Below are positions 36,726 through 48,530 of a stretch of DNA of 63,167 nt, one piece after another; position 1 is the first letter of the stretch, and each line of letters begins with the position of its first letter. A program made the translations under genes and the position numbers. Source of the DNA: Nemertoderma westbladi (taxonomy: Eukaryota; Xenacoelomorpha; Nemertodermatida; Nemertodermatidae); the NCBI GenBank assembly GCA_032718475.1, contig JAUCBJ010004792.1, forward strand, positions 1 to 63,167, read 5' to 3'. The notes under the pieces are model-generated. The model had not been told where the DNA came from and made no database searches. It saw nothing but the letters and a program-made list of their open reading frames with translations.

Positions 36726-37390
36726 GTACATCCTAGTCGTCGATATCGGTTTTCATTTAACTCACCTACAAATTAAACTAAAATACTAAACACTTCAGGA
36801 AAATAAACTTTTTACTCTAAAACTTTAACTCGGATAATACAAAACATGGAAGAATCCTAAAAATCCAATATAGTAAAATCTGTAAGAGTATAAGACCGAA
36901 GCCCGCTAATTTAGTAAAATAGTGACGAATTCCCTTTCCTAACCACTTCAATGTCAGTCTGATATGTCTACAGGGCATTCCACTAAAAGAATTATATATG
37001 AAATCTTGTGGGGCGAGACACGAATGGCGAGCCATCAGCGAACTGATATAATTATACTATGGCCGTTTTTCAAAAGTCTGCGTGTGTGTGTGTGTCGGAA
37101 GCCATAAATGTCGGAAGCCATAATCGAAGTTAATATATTCAGCTAAATTGTATGGTTGAGTCATTTTGAACGGTCTCTCCATGGAAATTAATTATTTAGC
37201 ACCATATACGATTAAAGTTATTTTGCACATAAATTAGATATCTGGAATCCATGTACCCCATTCCATTATAGTTTTTTATTATTTCAAGTGATTTGCGTTA
37301 ATAAATGTATTTTTCATTGATTTAAACATAATTAACATTGTAAATTCATACCCTGATTCCATTCTCCCCCATAGAGCCTAAGGCATGGGA
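36726..37390. other. intergenic, no gene seen
   Basis: AT-rich, with a short GTGTGT run near 37081. No coding sequence. Confidence 0.5.
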
Positions 37391-37545
37391 AGCTGGCTTA
37401 AAGGACACTAGCCTTGAAGATGCGGATGATCTAGCAAATGTCATGGGTGATAGGGAGTTGTGGCGGTGCAATTTTGTTGACAAGCCGGCACAGCATTCTT
37501 AAAAATGCAGCTGCAATGCAGCATGCCGATCCTAGTAGTAGTAAG
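37391..37545 (+). mobile_element. 3' tail of a LINE
   Basis: Near-identical to 24105-24255 (TTAAAGGACACTRGCCTTGA, then GATGCGGATGATCTAGCAAA, GACAAGCCGGCACA and the end GATGCCGATCC-like). It covers only the last codons and the 3' UTR, typical of extreme 5' truncation. Confidence 0.85.
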
Positions 37546-38597
37546 ACGGCAGATGGATGCGCATTTGTCTTCGATTTTGACCTTGTTTTTTCAACAGGTA
37601 TATGCTTATTGTGCGATGTTGAAGCTGATAATGAAATTCTTGGACATCGAGTACGTTTAGGATAAGCTTTAATCAATGGGCGTGGCGATTCTGGAGCAGG
37701 AACAATTGGTCTAGATTGTGGTATCTCAGATTCACTATCTGCATAATCTACGAAATCTACAGTTATAAGGCCTGCAGACTCTAGTACGGAAATGATTTCT
37801 TCGTCAGTATGAACAATTTTAGGCTGCGGCTGTTCAGTGGTTCCGATAGGCCTACCGGTACTGTCCTCATCATCAACCAACATCTCAGGATTACTGATGT
37901 TATCTTCAGAGTTTACACTGTCATCGATTCCAAAATCTTAATCTTCCTCCCCCGACTCAAGTTCGCTGTCGCTTGAATCCGAGGGTAAGTTCAGGTGAGA
38001 TATCTGAAAGAATTTTTTGGTTGATATTTCCATTGTGGGTGGAGTTTGACACAAAGTGCAGTATAATAAAAGTTTTACGATGAAGGTACACAAAAATGTA
38101 AAAGGAACCGGTAGTTTTATCCTTAAATATATATCTGACATTCAGATAAGATCACTATAAACGCAGTGTACCATATATGATACGCAGTTCCTACACGCAG
38201 TGTATCATATATGATACATTCATATTATTAACAATTTGATTATGAAAATTATAATTTTACACGTTTTTGGTGTCACCAGACTCTTCCTTGTTAATTTTGG
38301 CACATAAATCATATTTTTTCTATTACTGTGCATTACATGAACACTAAATGAGTTTAATCAAACATAGCTGATTTTCAAGTTGTATGAGTTTTGGAATATG
38401 AGTAACTCAAACACTTTCCTGATGTGATCACTAGATGGAGCTATGTTTCACTGTATAAAAAAATAATGGATTGTCCAATTATCAGAGAGTCCTCTACAAG
38501 AAACAATAGTAAGTGAGTGGCCAATGGGATGGTTTTATAGCCTCATAAATGGTTATATTATTATGGCCTCATATATGTATGTAAATGTGGTAGAGGG
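37546..38597 (-). pseudogene. 5' end of a piggyBac element with the N-terminal transposase part
   Basis: On the minus strand TTAA (38598-38601) is followed by CCCTCTACCAC, which resembles the TIR of the element at 34347-35772. About 565 bases on, an ATG at 38033 starts MEISTKKFFQI and an acidic SSDSELESGEED stretch, a typical piggyBac amino terminus. The frame then has one stop (37938-37940) and continues through more acidic sequence and a basic segment (YPKRTRCPR, KTRSKSKTN) until the LINE tail cuts it off near 37545. The catalytic domain is absent. Two direct copies of CGCAGTGTAYCATATATGAT lie near 38165-38210. Confidence 0.6.
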
Positions 38598-38601
38598 TTA
38601 A

Positions 38602-39381
38602 GCAACACGGTCCCTACTTCGCCCTGTCGACACCCCAGCCATTTCCAATGCCCAATCCAGCCAATCCTTTTTTAGAGTTTTTAAATTTTTTTGGTATTGG
38701 TGAAAGTTCTAGAACATTAGTATATATGTTTTTTATGATAGCTACCGGTTGTGTTTTTTTGCTAGCTAGTATTTTTAGAAATTATAAAAATGTGAAAGAC
38801 CATGATATTTCAGGTTAAACTGTTGAAGAATATATTAATGACCAAAATAATTTCCAAAAATTTCTAGCTAGTAAAAAATACTAGCATTTTACCATAAAAA
38901 ATCAACTAAGGTTCTAGAACATTCACTAATATAAAAAAGCACTCAAAATCACAAAAAAAATAAAGGTTAAAAAACTCATTCGGGGACCCTTTTGCTTAAG
39001 GAGTCAAAATTGTAGAAAAAGTTCCCGAAGCTTGCGAAATTCGCGACGTTTGCGAAATTCGCGACGTTTGCGAAATTCGCGAAGAATCCGTCAGTTTCTG
39101 TGCCCTAATGGGTTCGTGCCAAAACAATTAAATCTCACACACTTAACACACACGAACTAATTTAGAGTGGGTATTAGTATGCCTGAATAATTAAATAGAA
39201 ATTAAATTAATGAACGCTATTTCAACTGACAGCAGAGGGGCATGGAAAAATGCTTTCTGTGAAGATAAGAATAAGAGTTACGTATATAGATCACATTTTA
39301 ACTCCTTCGCTAGCAACTCTCACAGAATCCAATGTTGAAGAACGGGACCCGAAAACTTTTCCGAACCAGTGTCTTCAGTTC
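38602..39381. other. non-coding; short 18-bp repeat near 39032
   Basis: No gene seen. About three copies of TGCGAAATTCGCGACGTT lie at 39032-39083; each contains the palindrome CGAAATTCG-type core. Confidence 0.6.
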
Positions 39382-40401
39382 TGATCGTATCCGATCGGCA
39401 ACACGGCCTCCATCCTCGGCACCATGGACCTAACCCTATCCGATCACCAACACAGCCTCCATCCTCGGCACCATGGACACAACCCTATCTGATCTGCAAC
39501 ACGGCCCCCATCCTCGACACCATGGACCTAACCCTATCCGATCACCAACACAGCCTCCATCCTCGGCACCATGGACCCAATCCTATCTGATCTGCAACAC
39601 GGCCTCCATCCTCGGCACCATGGACACAACCCTATCTGATCTGCAACACGGCCTCCATCCTCGACACCACGGACCTAACCCTATCCGATCACCAACACAG
39701 CCTCCATCCTCGGCACCATGGACTCAATCCTATCTGATCGGCAACACGGCCTCCATCCTCGGCACAATGGACCGAACCCTATCCGATCACCAACACGGCC
39801 TCCATCCTCGGCACCATGGACACAACCCTATCTGATCTGCAATACGGCCTCCATCCTCGACACCACGGACCTAACCCCATCCGATCACCAACATAGCCTC
39901 CATTCTCGGCACCATGGACCCAACCCTATCTTATCTGCAACACGGCCTCCATCCTCGGCACCATGGACCAAACCCTATCCGATCCCCAACACGGCCTCCA
40001 TCCTCGGCACCATGGACCCAACTCTATCTTAACTGCAACACGGCCTCCATCCTCGGCACCATGGACCCAACCATATCCGTTCACCAACACGGCCTCCATC
40101 CTCGGCACCATGGACCCAACCCTATCCGATCACCAACATGGCCCCCATTCTCGGCACCATGGACCAAACCCTATCCGATCACTATCACTGCCTCCATCCT
40201 CGGCACCACGGACCCAACCCTATCCGATCACAAACACAGCCTACATCATCTGCACCATGGACCCAACCCTATCGGATCACCAACATGGCCTCCATTCTCG
40301 GCACCATGGACCAAACCCTATCCGATCACCAACACGGCCTCCATTCTCGACACCATGGACCAAACCCTATCCGATCACCAACACGGCATCCATCCTCGGC
40401 A
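39382..40401. repeat. 49-bp minisatellite
   Basis: About 21 units of CCTCCATCCTCGGCACCATG then GACCCAACCCTATCCGATCACCAACACGG, with alternation of ATCACCAACAC and ATCTGCAACAC forms. The ORFs here are by-products of a repeat poor in stop codons. Confidence 0.95.
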
Positions 40402-40628
40402 GTTTTAACCACCTAAGCATCAGGTACTGCCGTAGTATTAACCGCATAGGCATCAGGTACTACCGCAGTATTAACCGCCTAGGTACCAGGTACTACCATA
40501 GTAATAACCACATAGTCATCAGGTACTACCGTTGTATTAACCGCCTAGTCATCATGTACTACCGTAGTATTAACCGCCTAGGCATCATGTACTACTGTAG
40601 TATTAACCGCCTAAGCACCATGTACTAC
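40402..40628. repeat. 33-bp minisatellite, segment 1
   Basis: The unit is TACCGTAGTATTAACCGCCT then AGGCATCAGGTAC. This segment ends at the LINE insertion. Confidence 0.95.
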
Positions 40629-43008
40629 AGCCGGCAGCGACTCAACACGCTGGCGGGACTACCTTTTCCGGTATGGGGCACATAGCCAGTGTTTACACGA
40701 ATCTATTGCCTCTATTGCGTGTTCACTTGCTAACAGTGTAGTGCCAGTTCGGTCCCTGATGGCTAGCAGACTTATTGCCCTCGATAAGTGCCCCGGGGTT
40801 AGGCCCATAGGCATAGGGGAGTGCCTCCGCCGAATCTTGGGTAGATCAATGGCAGAAGCAACTGGAGATGATGTCACCACTACGTGTGGCGCAGAGCAGT
40901 TATCTGCGGGCGTGATGGCAGGTGTGGAGGCCAGGGTACATTCAATGCGCTCGGTCTTCGACGAACATAGTGAGGATGGATGGGGCATTATTATGGTTGA
41001 TGCAGCTAATGCCTTCAATTCGCTGAACCGAGTCGCAGCCTTGTGGAACGTCAGGCAGCTGTGGCCTCGATGTTCAATGTTTCTCTTCAACTGTTACCGT
41101 GGACACAGCATTCTGACAATAAAGGGAACCGATGCTGTGCTGTTCAGCGAAGAGGGTGTAACACAAGGAGATCCTTTACCTATGCCTTTTTACGCTTCAG
41201 GCATCCTCCCTTTAATCCACGAGTTGCCATCACTTAAGGTTCGCCAAAGTTGGTTTGCTGACGACTATTCTGGTGCCGGAAAGCTCCAGGATATTCTCGA
41301 GTGGTACGAGCACTTACTTCTTCTGGGCCCCGCTCTCGGATATTACCCTCAGTCCGCCAAGAGCTTTCTCGTTGTGGCTCCGGAGTTTCTGGAGGAAGCC
41401 CAAAGTGTATTCGCCGAGCACAATATTAACATCGTTACAGGACACCGATTTCTTGGCGGGTTTATTGGTAACGAGTCGGAGTGTGTGAAGTATGTCGGCG
41501 CCAAAATCGCATCCTGGGTAGCCTCAGTAGACAAGATGGCCGAGGTGGCAGAGGCCCAACCCCATGCTGCTTTCTCAGCCGTAGTTTGCTCACTCCAACG
41601 GGAGTGGGCATACCTCCAACGCGTTGTCCCAGACTGCAGCAGTCAGTTTGATGTGCTAGAGGAAGCGATCAGCGATAGGTTCCTACCGGCAGTCTTCGAT
41701 GGGCGAATTTCGCAACCAGAACTCAAGTTGTTTGCCCTGTCTCCACGAATGGGTGGTCTGGGGTTGCGGAACCCGGTCAACGAGGCCGATACCAACTTTG
41801 CTGTATCAGAACTTGGGACACATTCGCTGGTGAACGCGATCGCCAGGAAGGAGCCATTCTCCTTAGCCACCCACCTGAAGTGCATGGAGGGAGCGCGCAT
41901 GACATCTCGGAAAGAGAGGCAGGGTATGGAGAAAGCCGTTGGAAAAAATGGCGGAGCACCAGCGTGTCGCTGTCCAACGGGCGGCGGAGTTCAGGACCGG
42001 CGGCTGGCTATCCTCTCTTCCGGTAGCCGAACACCAGTTTGACCTCTCACCCCGGGAGTTTAGGGACGCTGTGGCTGTCCGGTATGGTAGACCCCTCATA
42101 GGTGTCCCTTGCAGATGCGACGGTTGTGGCGCTGGGTTTGATCTCAACCACGGGTTGAATTGTAAGAAGGGTGGTTTAGTGATTCAGCGTCACAACGAGC
42201 TCCGCGACGCAGTCGGTGACCTCGCGGCCCTGGCATTCGGACCGCGAAACGTTATGCTCGAGCCAGTGGTCTGCGAGCAGCACGAGGATGGCGACGGGGC
42301 TGGTCTGCGATGCGATGTCGGCATTAGGGGAGCGTTCAGTACCCAGACACAGGCGTTGATCGACATACGTACAATTAACCTTGACGCCGTGTCTTATGCT
42401 GGGCGCTCTGTGAGGTCGGTATTGGAGTCGGCGGAAGAGGAGAAGAAACGCTTATATACAGCCGCAGTTTCCGCCCGCCGAGGTGATTTCTCCCCTTTCG
42501 TCGCCTCATGCGATGGCATACTGGCACCGCAGGCCCCTAAGCTGTTGCGAATCATCGCAGACCGCCTACACACCAACTGGGGGAAACCATACAGTTTGGT
42601 AATGGGGTGGGTGCGCGCACGCATATCGTTCGCGATAATCCGCGGCACTTCCCATTGCCTGTGAGGGTTGCGGGTGAGATGGCGAAGTGGTTTGGGGCTC
42701 GAGGACGGCGCCGGGATACCAGGGGGCTTTGCGTAGATATTTGATCTATATGTCGTAAAATATAATATTTACAAATCAATATATTTATTCTCTTTGGTGT
42801 AATTGATTAGTGTATTCTATTGTGCAATTGATTCATATATTAATTACCACAATAATCTGGTATGTGTACTTGGTACTAAAACGTTTCTGGGCGTCATGGT
42901 ACTAACTAATACATAGTTATTTCCTAATGTGTTTGTTATTAATTCGGTTTTTTATGTTACCAATCATATTATTAATACCATTTTGACTTTCTAATAAGTA
43001 TTATATAC
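40629..43008 (+). mobile_element. 5'-truncated R2-superclade (REL) LINE inserted in the 33-bp array
   Basis: The 11-mer CCATGTACTAC at 40618-40628 is repeated at 43009-43019, with the minisatellite continuing on both sides. This is a target duplication or, less likely, chance alignment of two units. The insert starts inside the RT region, so it is 5'-truncated. About 340 bases of 3' UTR follow the coding end at 42664. No long A-tail is present. Confidence 0.8.
40639..42664 (+). pseudogene. LINE ORF: reverse transcriptase, zinc finger and REL endonuclease
   Basis: The frame is open at 40639 (WRDYLFRYGAHSQCL), so its start was lost by truncation. RT motifs are RLIALDKCPGVRPIG near 40770, VDAANAFNSLNR near 41000 (catalytic Asp), GVTQGDPLPMPFY near 41155 and WFADDYSGAG near 41255 (catalytic Asp pair intact). 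The frame closes at 42042. The rest continues in another frame from about 41940, most simply by a one-base slip in the A6 run near 41942-41948. The second part carries a C-x2-C...H-x4-C finger (CDGCGAGFDLNHGLNC), RHNELRD near 42190, RCDVGIRG near 42310 and LIDIRTIN near 42360 (PD-(D/E)xK-like). Only this lesion is evident, so the copy is fairly young. RT and REL together carry out target-primed integration. Confidence 0.8.
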
Positions 43009-44515
43009 CCATGTACTACTGTAGTATTAACTGCCTAAGCACCAGGTACTACCGTAGTAATAACCATCTAGGCATCAGGTACTACCTTAGAATTAACCAC
43101 CTTGACATCATGTACTACCGTAGTATTAACCGCCAAGGTATCATGTACTACCGTAGTATTAACCGCCAAGGCATCATGTACTACCGTAGTATTAACCGCC
43201 TAGGCATCAGGTACTATTGCAGTATTAACCGCCTAGGTATCAGTACTCCCATAGTAATAACGAAATAGGCATCAGGTAATACCGTAGTATTAACAGCCTA
43301 GGCATCATGTACTACTGTAGTTTTAAACACATAAGCATCAGGTACTACCGTAGTATTAACCATCTAGGCATCAGGTAATTCCTTAGTATTAACCGCCTAG
43401 GCATCATGTACTGCCGTAGTATTAACCGCATAGGCATCATGTACTACCGTAGTATTAACCGCCTAGATATCATGTACTACTGTAGTATTAACCGCCTAGG
43501 CATCATGTACTACCGTAGTATTAACCACCTAGGCATCATGTTATACCATAGTATTAACCGCCTAGGCATCAGGTATTACCGTATTATTAACCGCTTAGGT
43601 ATCAGATACTACTGTAGTATTAACCACCTAGGCATCAGGTACTACCGTAGTATTAACCGCCTAGGCATCATGTTCTACCGTAGTATTAACCGCCTAGGCA
43701 TCAGGTATAACCGTATTATTAACCACCTAGGTATCAGGTACTACTGTAGTATTAACCGCCTAAGCATTAGGTACTACCGTAGTATTAACCATCTAGGCAT
43801 CAGGTACTACCTTAGAATTAACCACATCGGCATCATGTACTACCGTAGTATTAACCGCCAAGGCATAATGTACTACCGTAGTATTAACCGTCTAGGCATC
43901 AGGTACTATTGCAGTATTAACCGCCTAGGCATTAGGTACTACCGCAGTATTAACCGCCTAGGTATCAGGTACTACCTTAGTATTTACTGCCTAGGCATCA
44001 GGTACTACCGTAGTATTAACCGCCTAGGTATCAGGTACTACTGCAGTATTAACCGCCTAGGTATCAGGTACTACCGTACTATTAACCGCCTAGGTATCAG
44101 GTACTACCGTAGTATTTACCGCCTAGGCATCAGGTACTACCGTAGTATTAACCGCCTAGATATCAGGTACTACCATAGTATTAACCGCCTAGGCATCAGA
44201 TACTACCATAGTATTAACCTCATAGGCATCATGTACTACCGTAGTATTAACCGCCTAGGCATCAGGTACTACCGTAGTATTAACCGCCTAGGTATCAGGT
44301 ACTACCGTAGTATTAACCACCTAGGCATCAGGTACTATCGTAGAATAAACTGCCTAGGTATCAGGTACTACCGTAGTATTAACCGCCTATGCATCAGGTA
44401 CTACCGTAGTATTAACCACCTAGGCATCATGCTCTACCGTAGTATTAACCACCTAGGCATCAGGTACTACCATAGTATTAACCGCCTAGGTATCAGGTAC
44501 TACTGCAGCATTCCC
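43009..44515. repeat. 33-bp minisatellite, segment 2
   Basis: About 45 units of the same 33-bp repeat. Because 33 is divisible by 3 and the unit lacks stops in one frame, a 381-codon ORF of repeating YYRSINRLGIR appears at 43406-44551. I regard it as an artefact. Confidence 0.95.
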
Positions 44516-44725
44516 TCGACCAGGATTCGCACCCTCACCAAGAGGACCTAAGTGGGACATATGGGCCTTATTATTTTCATACTGACTGCCCTACGGTACT
44601 GCTGTACATACTGACTGACAGCAACATATACCGGTAGCCTTCTCTGCACGATTGATATTTGATTATAATAATGTAATGTTGGAATCACGATTCCGCGTCA
44701 CTGGTGACCCTGACGAGATATATTC

Positions 44726-45463
44726 ATGGAGGCCGCAGACATTCAGGCCCTCACTGCCATCATTGCCGCGATCCCTAAGGCCGACCCCACCACTGCAGTC
44801 AACGCCGTGACGGTGAAACTTCCCCCATTCTGACCAAAGCGGCCGGAGGTCTGGTTCCGCCAGGTGGAGGCGCAATTTGCACTCCGCGCAATCACCATCG
44901 ACTCTACTAAATTTAACTATATAATCGCGGTGCTCGATAATGCAACCACTGGCGAAGTCGAGGCGATCATCCTCTCCCCACCTGCCACTGACTCTTACCA
45001 GGCCATCAAGGACGCCCTCATCTGAACCTTCGGCCACTCACAGGCAGCCAAGGATGCAGAGCTACTCCCTCTCGCCGGCCTCGGGGACCGGAAACCTTCG
45101 GGCCTCCTCAACCACATCCGCAGCCTCAATGCCAATCCCGACACCATATTCCACGCCCTGTTCCTCGCCGGCTCTGGTAAGACGGACCTCAACAAATTGG
45201 CAGCTGACGCCGACCGTATCATGGAAACCCCTACCCCGGCTCAAAATATCGCTATGATACGGCGCAACGGCGTACCACATTTCACTAGCCAGCAACCACC
45301 ACTCTGCTACTTCCACCAGAAATTCGGCAGGGATGCCAGGAACTGCAAGCGCGGCTACTGCTCAATGTCCCACCTCGTCCCGCCATTGGTGCAAACAGAT
45401 CTCTCGCACACAGCCCCTACAACACACTCCGGTCGACCGGAAAACAGCCCGGCCGGCCGCTAA
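44726..45463 (+). pseudogene. gypsy gag
   Basis: ATG at 44726 (MEAADIQALTAIIAAIPKAD) opens a gag frame with stops at 44831 and near 45025, both likely from point changes (TGG or CGA to TGA). Conserved gag words are VWFRQVEAQFALR, then NYIIAVLDNA, LGDRKPSGLLNHIRSL, FLAGSGKTDLNKLA and DADRIMETP. A degenerate zinc knuckle follows (LCYFHQKFGRDARNC near 45302-45346), and the frame ends with a stop at 45461. Gag would bind RNA and form the particle. The zinc knuckle retains C, H and C but its spacing looks irregular. Confidence 0.75.
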
Positions 45464-45481
45464 TTCCAGAAAACAGACACA

Positions 45482-45999
45482 ATGTCCGTGTCGGAAGTGC
45501 GCTTTGGCCAGACCTACCTCATTGACTGCAGGGCCCAACTATCGGTCATTCCAGCCGCAACACAGGATCGTCGCCTCCCTCGCACACCACCCCTTGTTGC
45601 TGTGAATGTCACCGACATTGCGACCTGGGGCCGCCATAAGTACACGATCCTCCTCGCTGGTCATGAGTTCTCCCTTGAGGCTCATGTGGCCAATGTCACC
45701 CAACCAATCCTCGGGGCCGACTTTTCCTCCGCAACCACCTGCTAATCGACATGGCAGGCAGGCGTCTAGTCAACCCCAATGGGAAGACTATCCCCGCCTC
45801 CGACTTCTCGGGACTACCCTCTGTCGCCGCCATCTCCATTTTCGAGAAGGTGCTCGAGGAGTTCCCCGAACTCATCAAACCCCGTTTCGCCCCCACAGAT
45901 GACAACCTCCACGGTGTTGAGCACAACATCATCACCTATTGCCCTCCCCTCTTCGCCCACGCCCGGCACCTCAATGCGGAGAAACTGACAATCGCCAAG
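45482..45999 (+). pseudogene. gypsy protease and start of reverse transcriptase
   Basis: In the gag frame, VRFGQTYLIDCRAQLSVIP holds the place of the aspartic-protease site. The usual Asp-Thr-Gly is Asp-Cys-Arg here, so the enzyme would be inactive. PILGADF follows near 45715, where a one-base slip in the T-run 45721-45725 moves the frame. Then come DMAGRRLVNPNGK, FPELIKPRFAP and the RT entry FAHARHLNAEKLTIAK, which is cut after AAG at 45999 by the DNA transposon. Confidence 0.8.
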
Positions 46000-46255
46000 T
46001 AGTCGAGTCAATCTAGCAAAAAACCCATAAGAAATTCGCAATCAACCAAAACCAAATTTTTTAGGTTCTATATTATCTTGTTATTGCCCAAAAAAAGTCT
46101 ATAAAAATATATGTTGCGGAACACATTCAATTTCATGCAAACATATGGCCTATTTTTGCAATGGATAATAAATGCTCTTTACTGATTATGGAGCTATTTT
46201 TGCTTTATTAATAACAAGTTGCTAGGTAACTCCTATAATAGAACAATTTTCTATC
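46000..46255 (+). repeat. left TIR of the 7.65-kb transposon
   Basis: Matches the inverse of 53380-53647 over its whole length, e.g. AAATTCGCAATCAACCAAAA and TGTTGCGGAACACATTCAAT. Confidence 0.92.
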
Positions 46256-47484
46256 GCTGCCGATTTTAGATTAATCGTCTTCATTTTAGTATGATTTATA
46301 GTATTTGTATAGGGCAACCAGCATAAACCATCCCAGTTCCTTAACCAGTCAGCCAGTTAGGCCAGCTGATAAGTGTTTGATGGATTGCATGTCTGTCTGT
46401 CATCTGTGGTGTGAATACTGGAGTAGGCCTATGTGTCAACCTGTCAGGAGTTTCAGCCAGTCAGCAGCAGTTTTTTTTTATTTCTTTGCATATGGCTGTA
46501 TGGTAGATGAATGTACATCAAGGCAAGTGCGACGCCGGCGGTTGGCATACTTTCTGCCTTCATACTGACATTCACTGAGTGTGTCATGTGTTGTGGACTG
46601 ACTAGAGTACTGGAGACTACAGGACTATGGATGTCAGATGTTGGAGGACCAGAGCACTACCTGACTACGGTACTTTAGCAGATACAGCAGCATATCCCTG
46701 TCAGCCTGCAGCCTCAATATATACTGTAACGCACGAACTTGATCTTACTTCTTACTTCTAACTTACTTCTATTTTTATCCTTGGTGCAGTTCATCCTTGT
46801 GTTTTTACACGTCCTACTTATCTACTGTATATTGGGGACCCCATGGAAACGAGACTCCGTCTCTTGGGGCTATCCCCGACATTAGATACCAGGATACACC
46901 ACTATTATTTTATAAAATCACAACATGTAAAAGCCTTTGCTGAATTGCCCCGTTATTTTTATTATCTTTTACATTAAAATACTCTGTAGTTGATTTAATA
47001 AGTGTAAGAGACCGTATTATTGTTGTATCGGTGTTTTTAGAGGATCTAAGACCTATTTCCTCCGTATGTGTACTGTGAAAGGCATATTTTATGATTCTAT
47101 GGCAATTCGTGACGCAAAGGGGTGATAGCTACTCTTGAACAGTAGTTACTATGACTACGGTTAACAGCTGACATTCATACGTGTTGATTTCCTTTGTTCT
47201 ACGGCGTCTCTCAGTTCAGTCAGCCAATTAGAGCGTTTTTGTGGCTCCTTGTACAGAAAATTTCCGAGAAATGACGCAATGCCTATGTGCAGTGTTTACA
47301 TTCAGTCTTGAGCCAAAGAAAGAACGGCTTGGAAGTATTTTGTGCTTTACTGTTTTAGTCGTACACTAGTAGGTTTAATTATAAAGGGCATATATCCTTT
47401 AACTGCAATTTAACATACCTAAAGACTACTGCTAACTGATCATACATCCTGACTGCTGAAACATTGCAAACTCGTAACAATCAG
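46256..47484. other. interior of the 7.65-kb transposon, no gene seen
   Basis: Non-coding. The ORF at 46305-46568 has no recognisable motif. Confidence 0.4.
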
Positions 47485-48175
47485 TGTTCAGTTGTTGTTT
47501 TATACTGCTATTTGCTGTCAGTTCTTCATAATATGGTTGATGAATTATTATATTTGGAATAACGATAAATAACCCCGCAACCCAATATTCTTGATATACC
47601 GAAGGTAAGAGAGAAGGGTTACAGATGAACGATTGTGACTTATGTTAAAGTGGTTTGAAGTGAATCTAATGTTATTTGATAGACCCTACATGAGTCAGTC
47701 TGTGTTCCTTTTATATGTGACTAAAATCAGTGAAGATTGGCAGATTAGTGTGCAGTATTGTGCAGCATTGCGTATGAGCGAGTCTGTTAAAGAAGCAATT
47801 CCTAAAGAATGCGCCATATATGTGAATTATAATTAAGCCATATCGTTGTGAGTAGTTTAAGTCATAACTCTGTTTATATAGATAAAGCGCCACGTCCTAA
47901 AGGAACTGTTAATATTCCCGAAGGTGAATAATATTGTCAGAGATTATATAATACTGTCAGTCGAATAATACATTAGGCTTACATAGCAATAAAATTAAAC
48001 CGTCGAACCCAATCTCCCGGGAATCTCCAGCGGGTGAATGATCGCGCACAGATTGGTTTCGACTAGTGTAGTGAATCAAATACTTGTCATAGACTAAAAA
48101 CAGATTTAATATCTAGAAGACATCTTAATTTGGTGGGTTAAACTGCCAAAGGTCTGAAAGCGCGAACACAACACA
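47485..48175 (+). repeat. dispersed repeat, copy 2 (relative at 32257-32890)
   Basis: Collinear with 32257-32890, ending at the same AAAGCGCGAACA. A short ORF (47642-47836) is not conserved in the other copy. Confidence 0.75.
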
Positions 48176-48318
48176 TCATTAGTTTTAACATGGAAACGCC
48201 CTACAACAATTTCCGTGATGTGATCACGACAGAATTACCGGTACCCATGCCAGCATGCGAACACCATTATGAACCAGGACTGTACTGTGACCAACTGTAT
48301 CGTGACTACCGGTAAAGC

Positions 48319-48530
48319 TCAACAGAAGCTTCGGTTAGGTTCCGGCCGAAGTTTGGCAATTTCGGTTTGGTTCGGCTTCTGCAATTGATACTGCAGAAGC
48401 CCGGAGGCGGAGCAAACTTTGCTAAATATTCCAAGTATTAGTTACATTGACTGATTGAGCTAAGACAGTAAGACTACTCATCTGTCCATCATTGTACTAA
48501 TTAATTTTGGACTGAACTGGGTATAAATTG
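48319..48530 (+). repeat. dispersed hairpin-rich repeat, copy 1, with empty insertion site
   Basis: Matches 61238-61436 plus 62929-62940: CTCAACAGAAGCTTCGG, GCCGAAGTTTGGCAATTTCG, CAATTGATACTGCAGAAGCC and ACTAATTAATTTTGGACTGA. The CGGTTCGGTT-type words resemble ends of hAT-like elements. TTAATTTTG occurs once (48501-48509), where the second copy has an insertion. Confidence 0.8.

Noticed and set aside
39369-40685. Proline/histidine-rich ORFs of 100-240 codons
   Set aside because: By-product of the 49-bp minisatellite, with overlapping ORFs in all three frames; the longest merely runs on into the 33-bp array and the LINE.
44516-44560. tRNA-like or primer-binding-site sequence at the gypsy left edge
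   Set aside because: CCAGGATTCGCACCC looks like a T-arm complement, but there is no LTR before it and pairing is imperfect, so a primer-binding site cannot be claimed.
44940-45935. Ser/Pro-rich ORFs in other frames of the gypsy gag and protease
   Set aside because: GC-rich gypsy sequence gives long shadow ORFs; only the frame with conserved gag and pol words is real.
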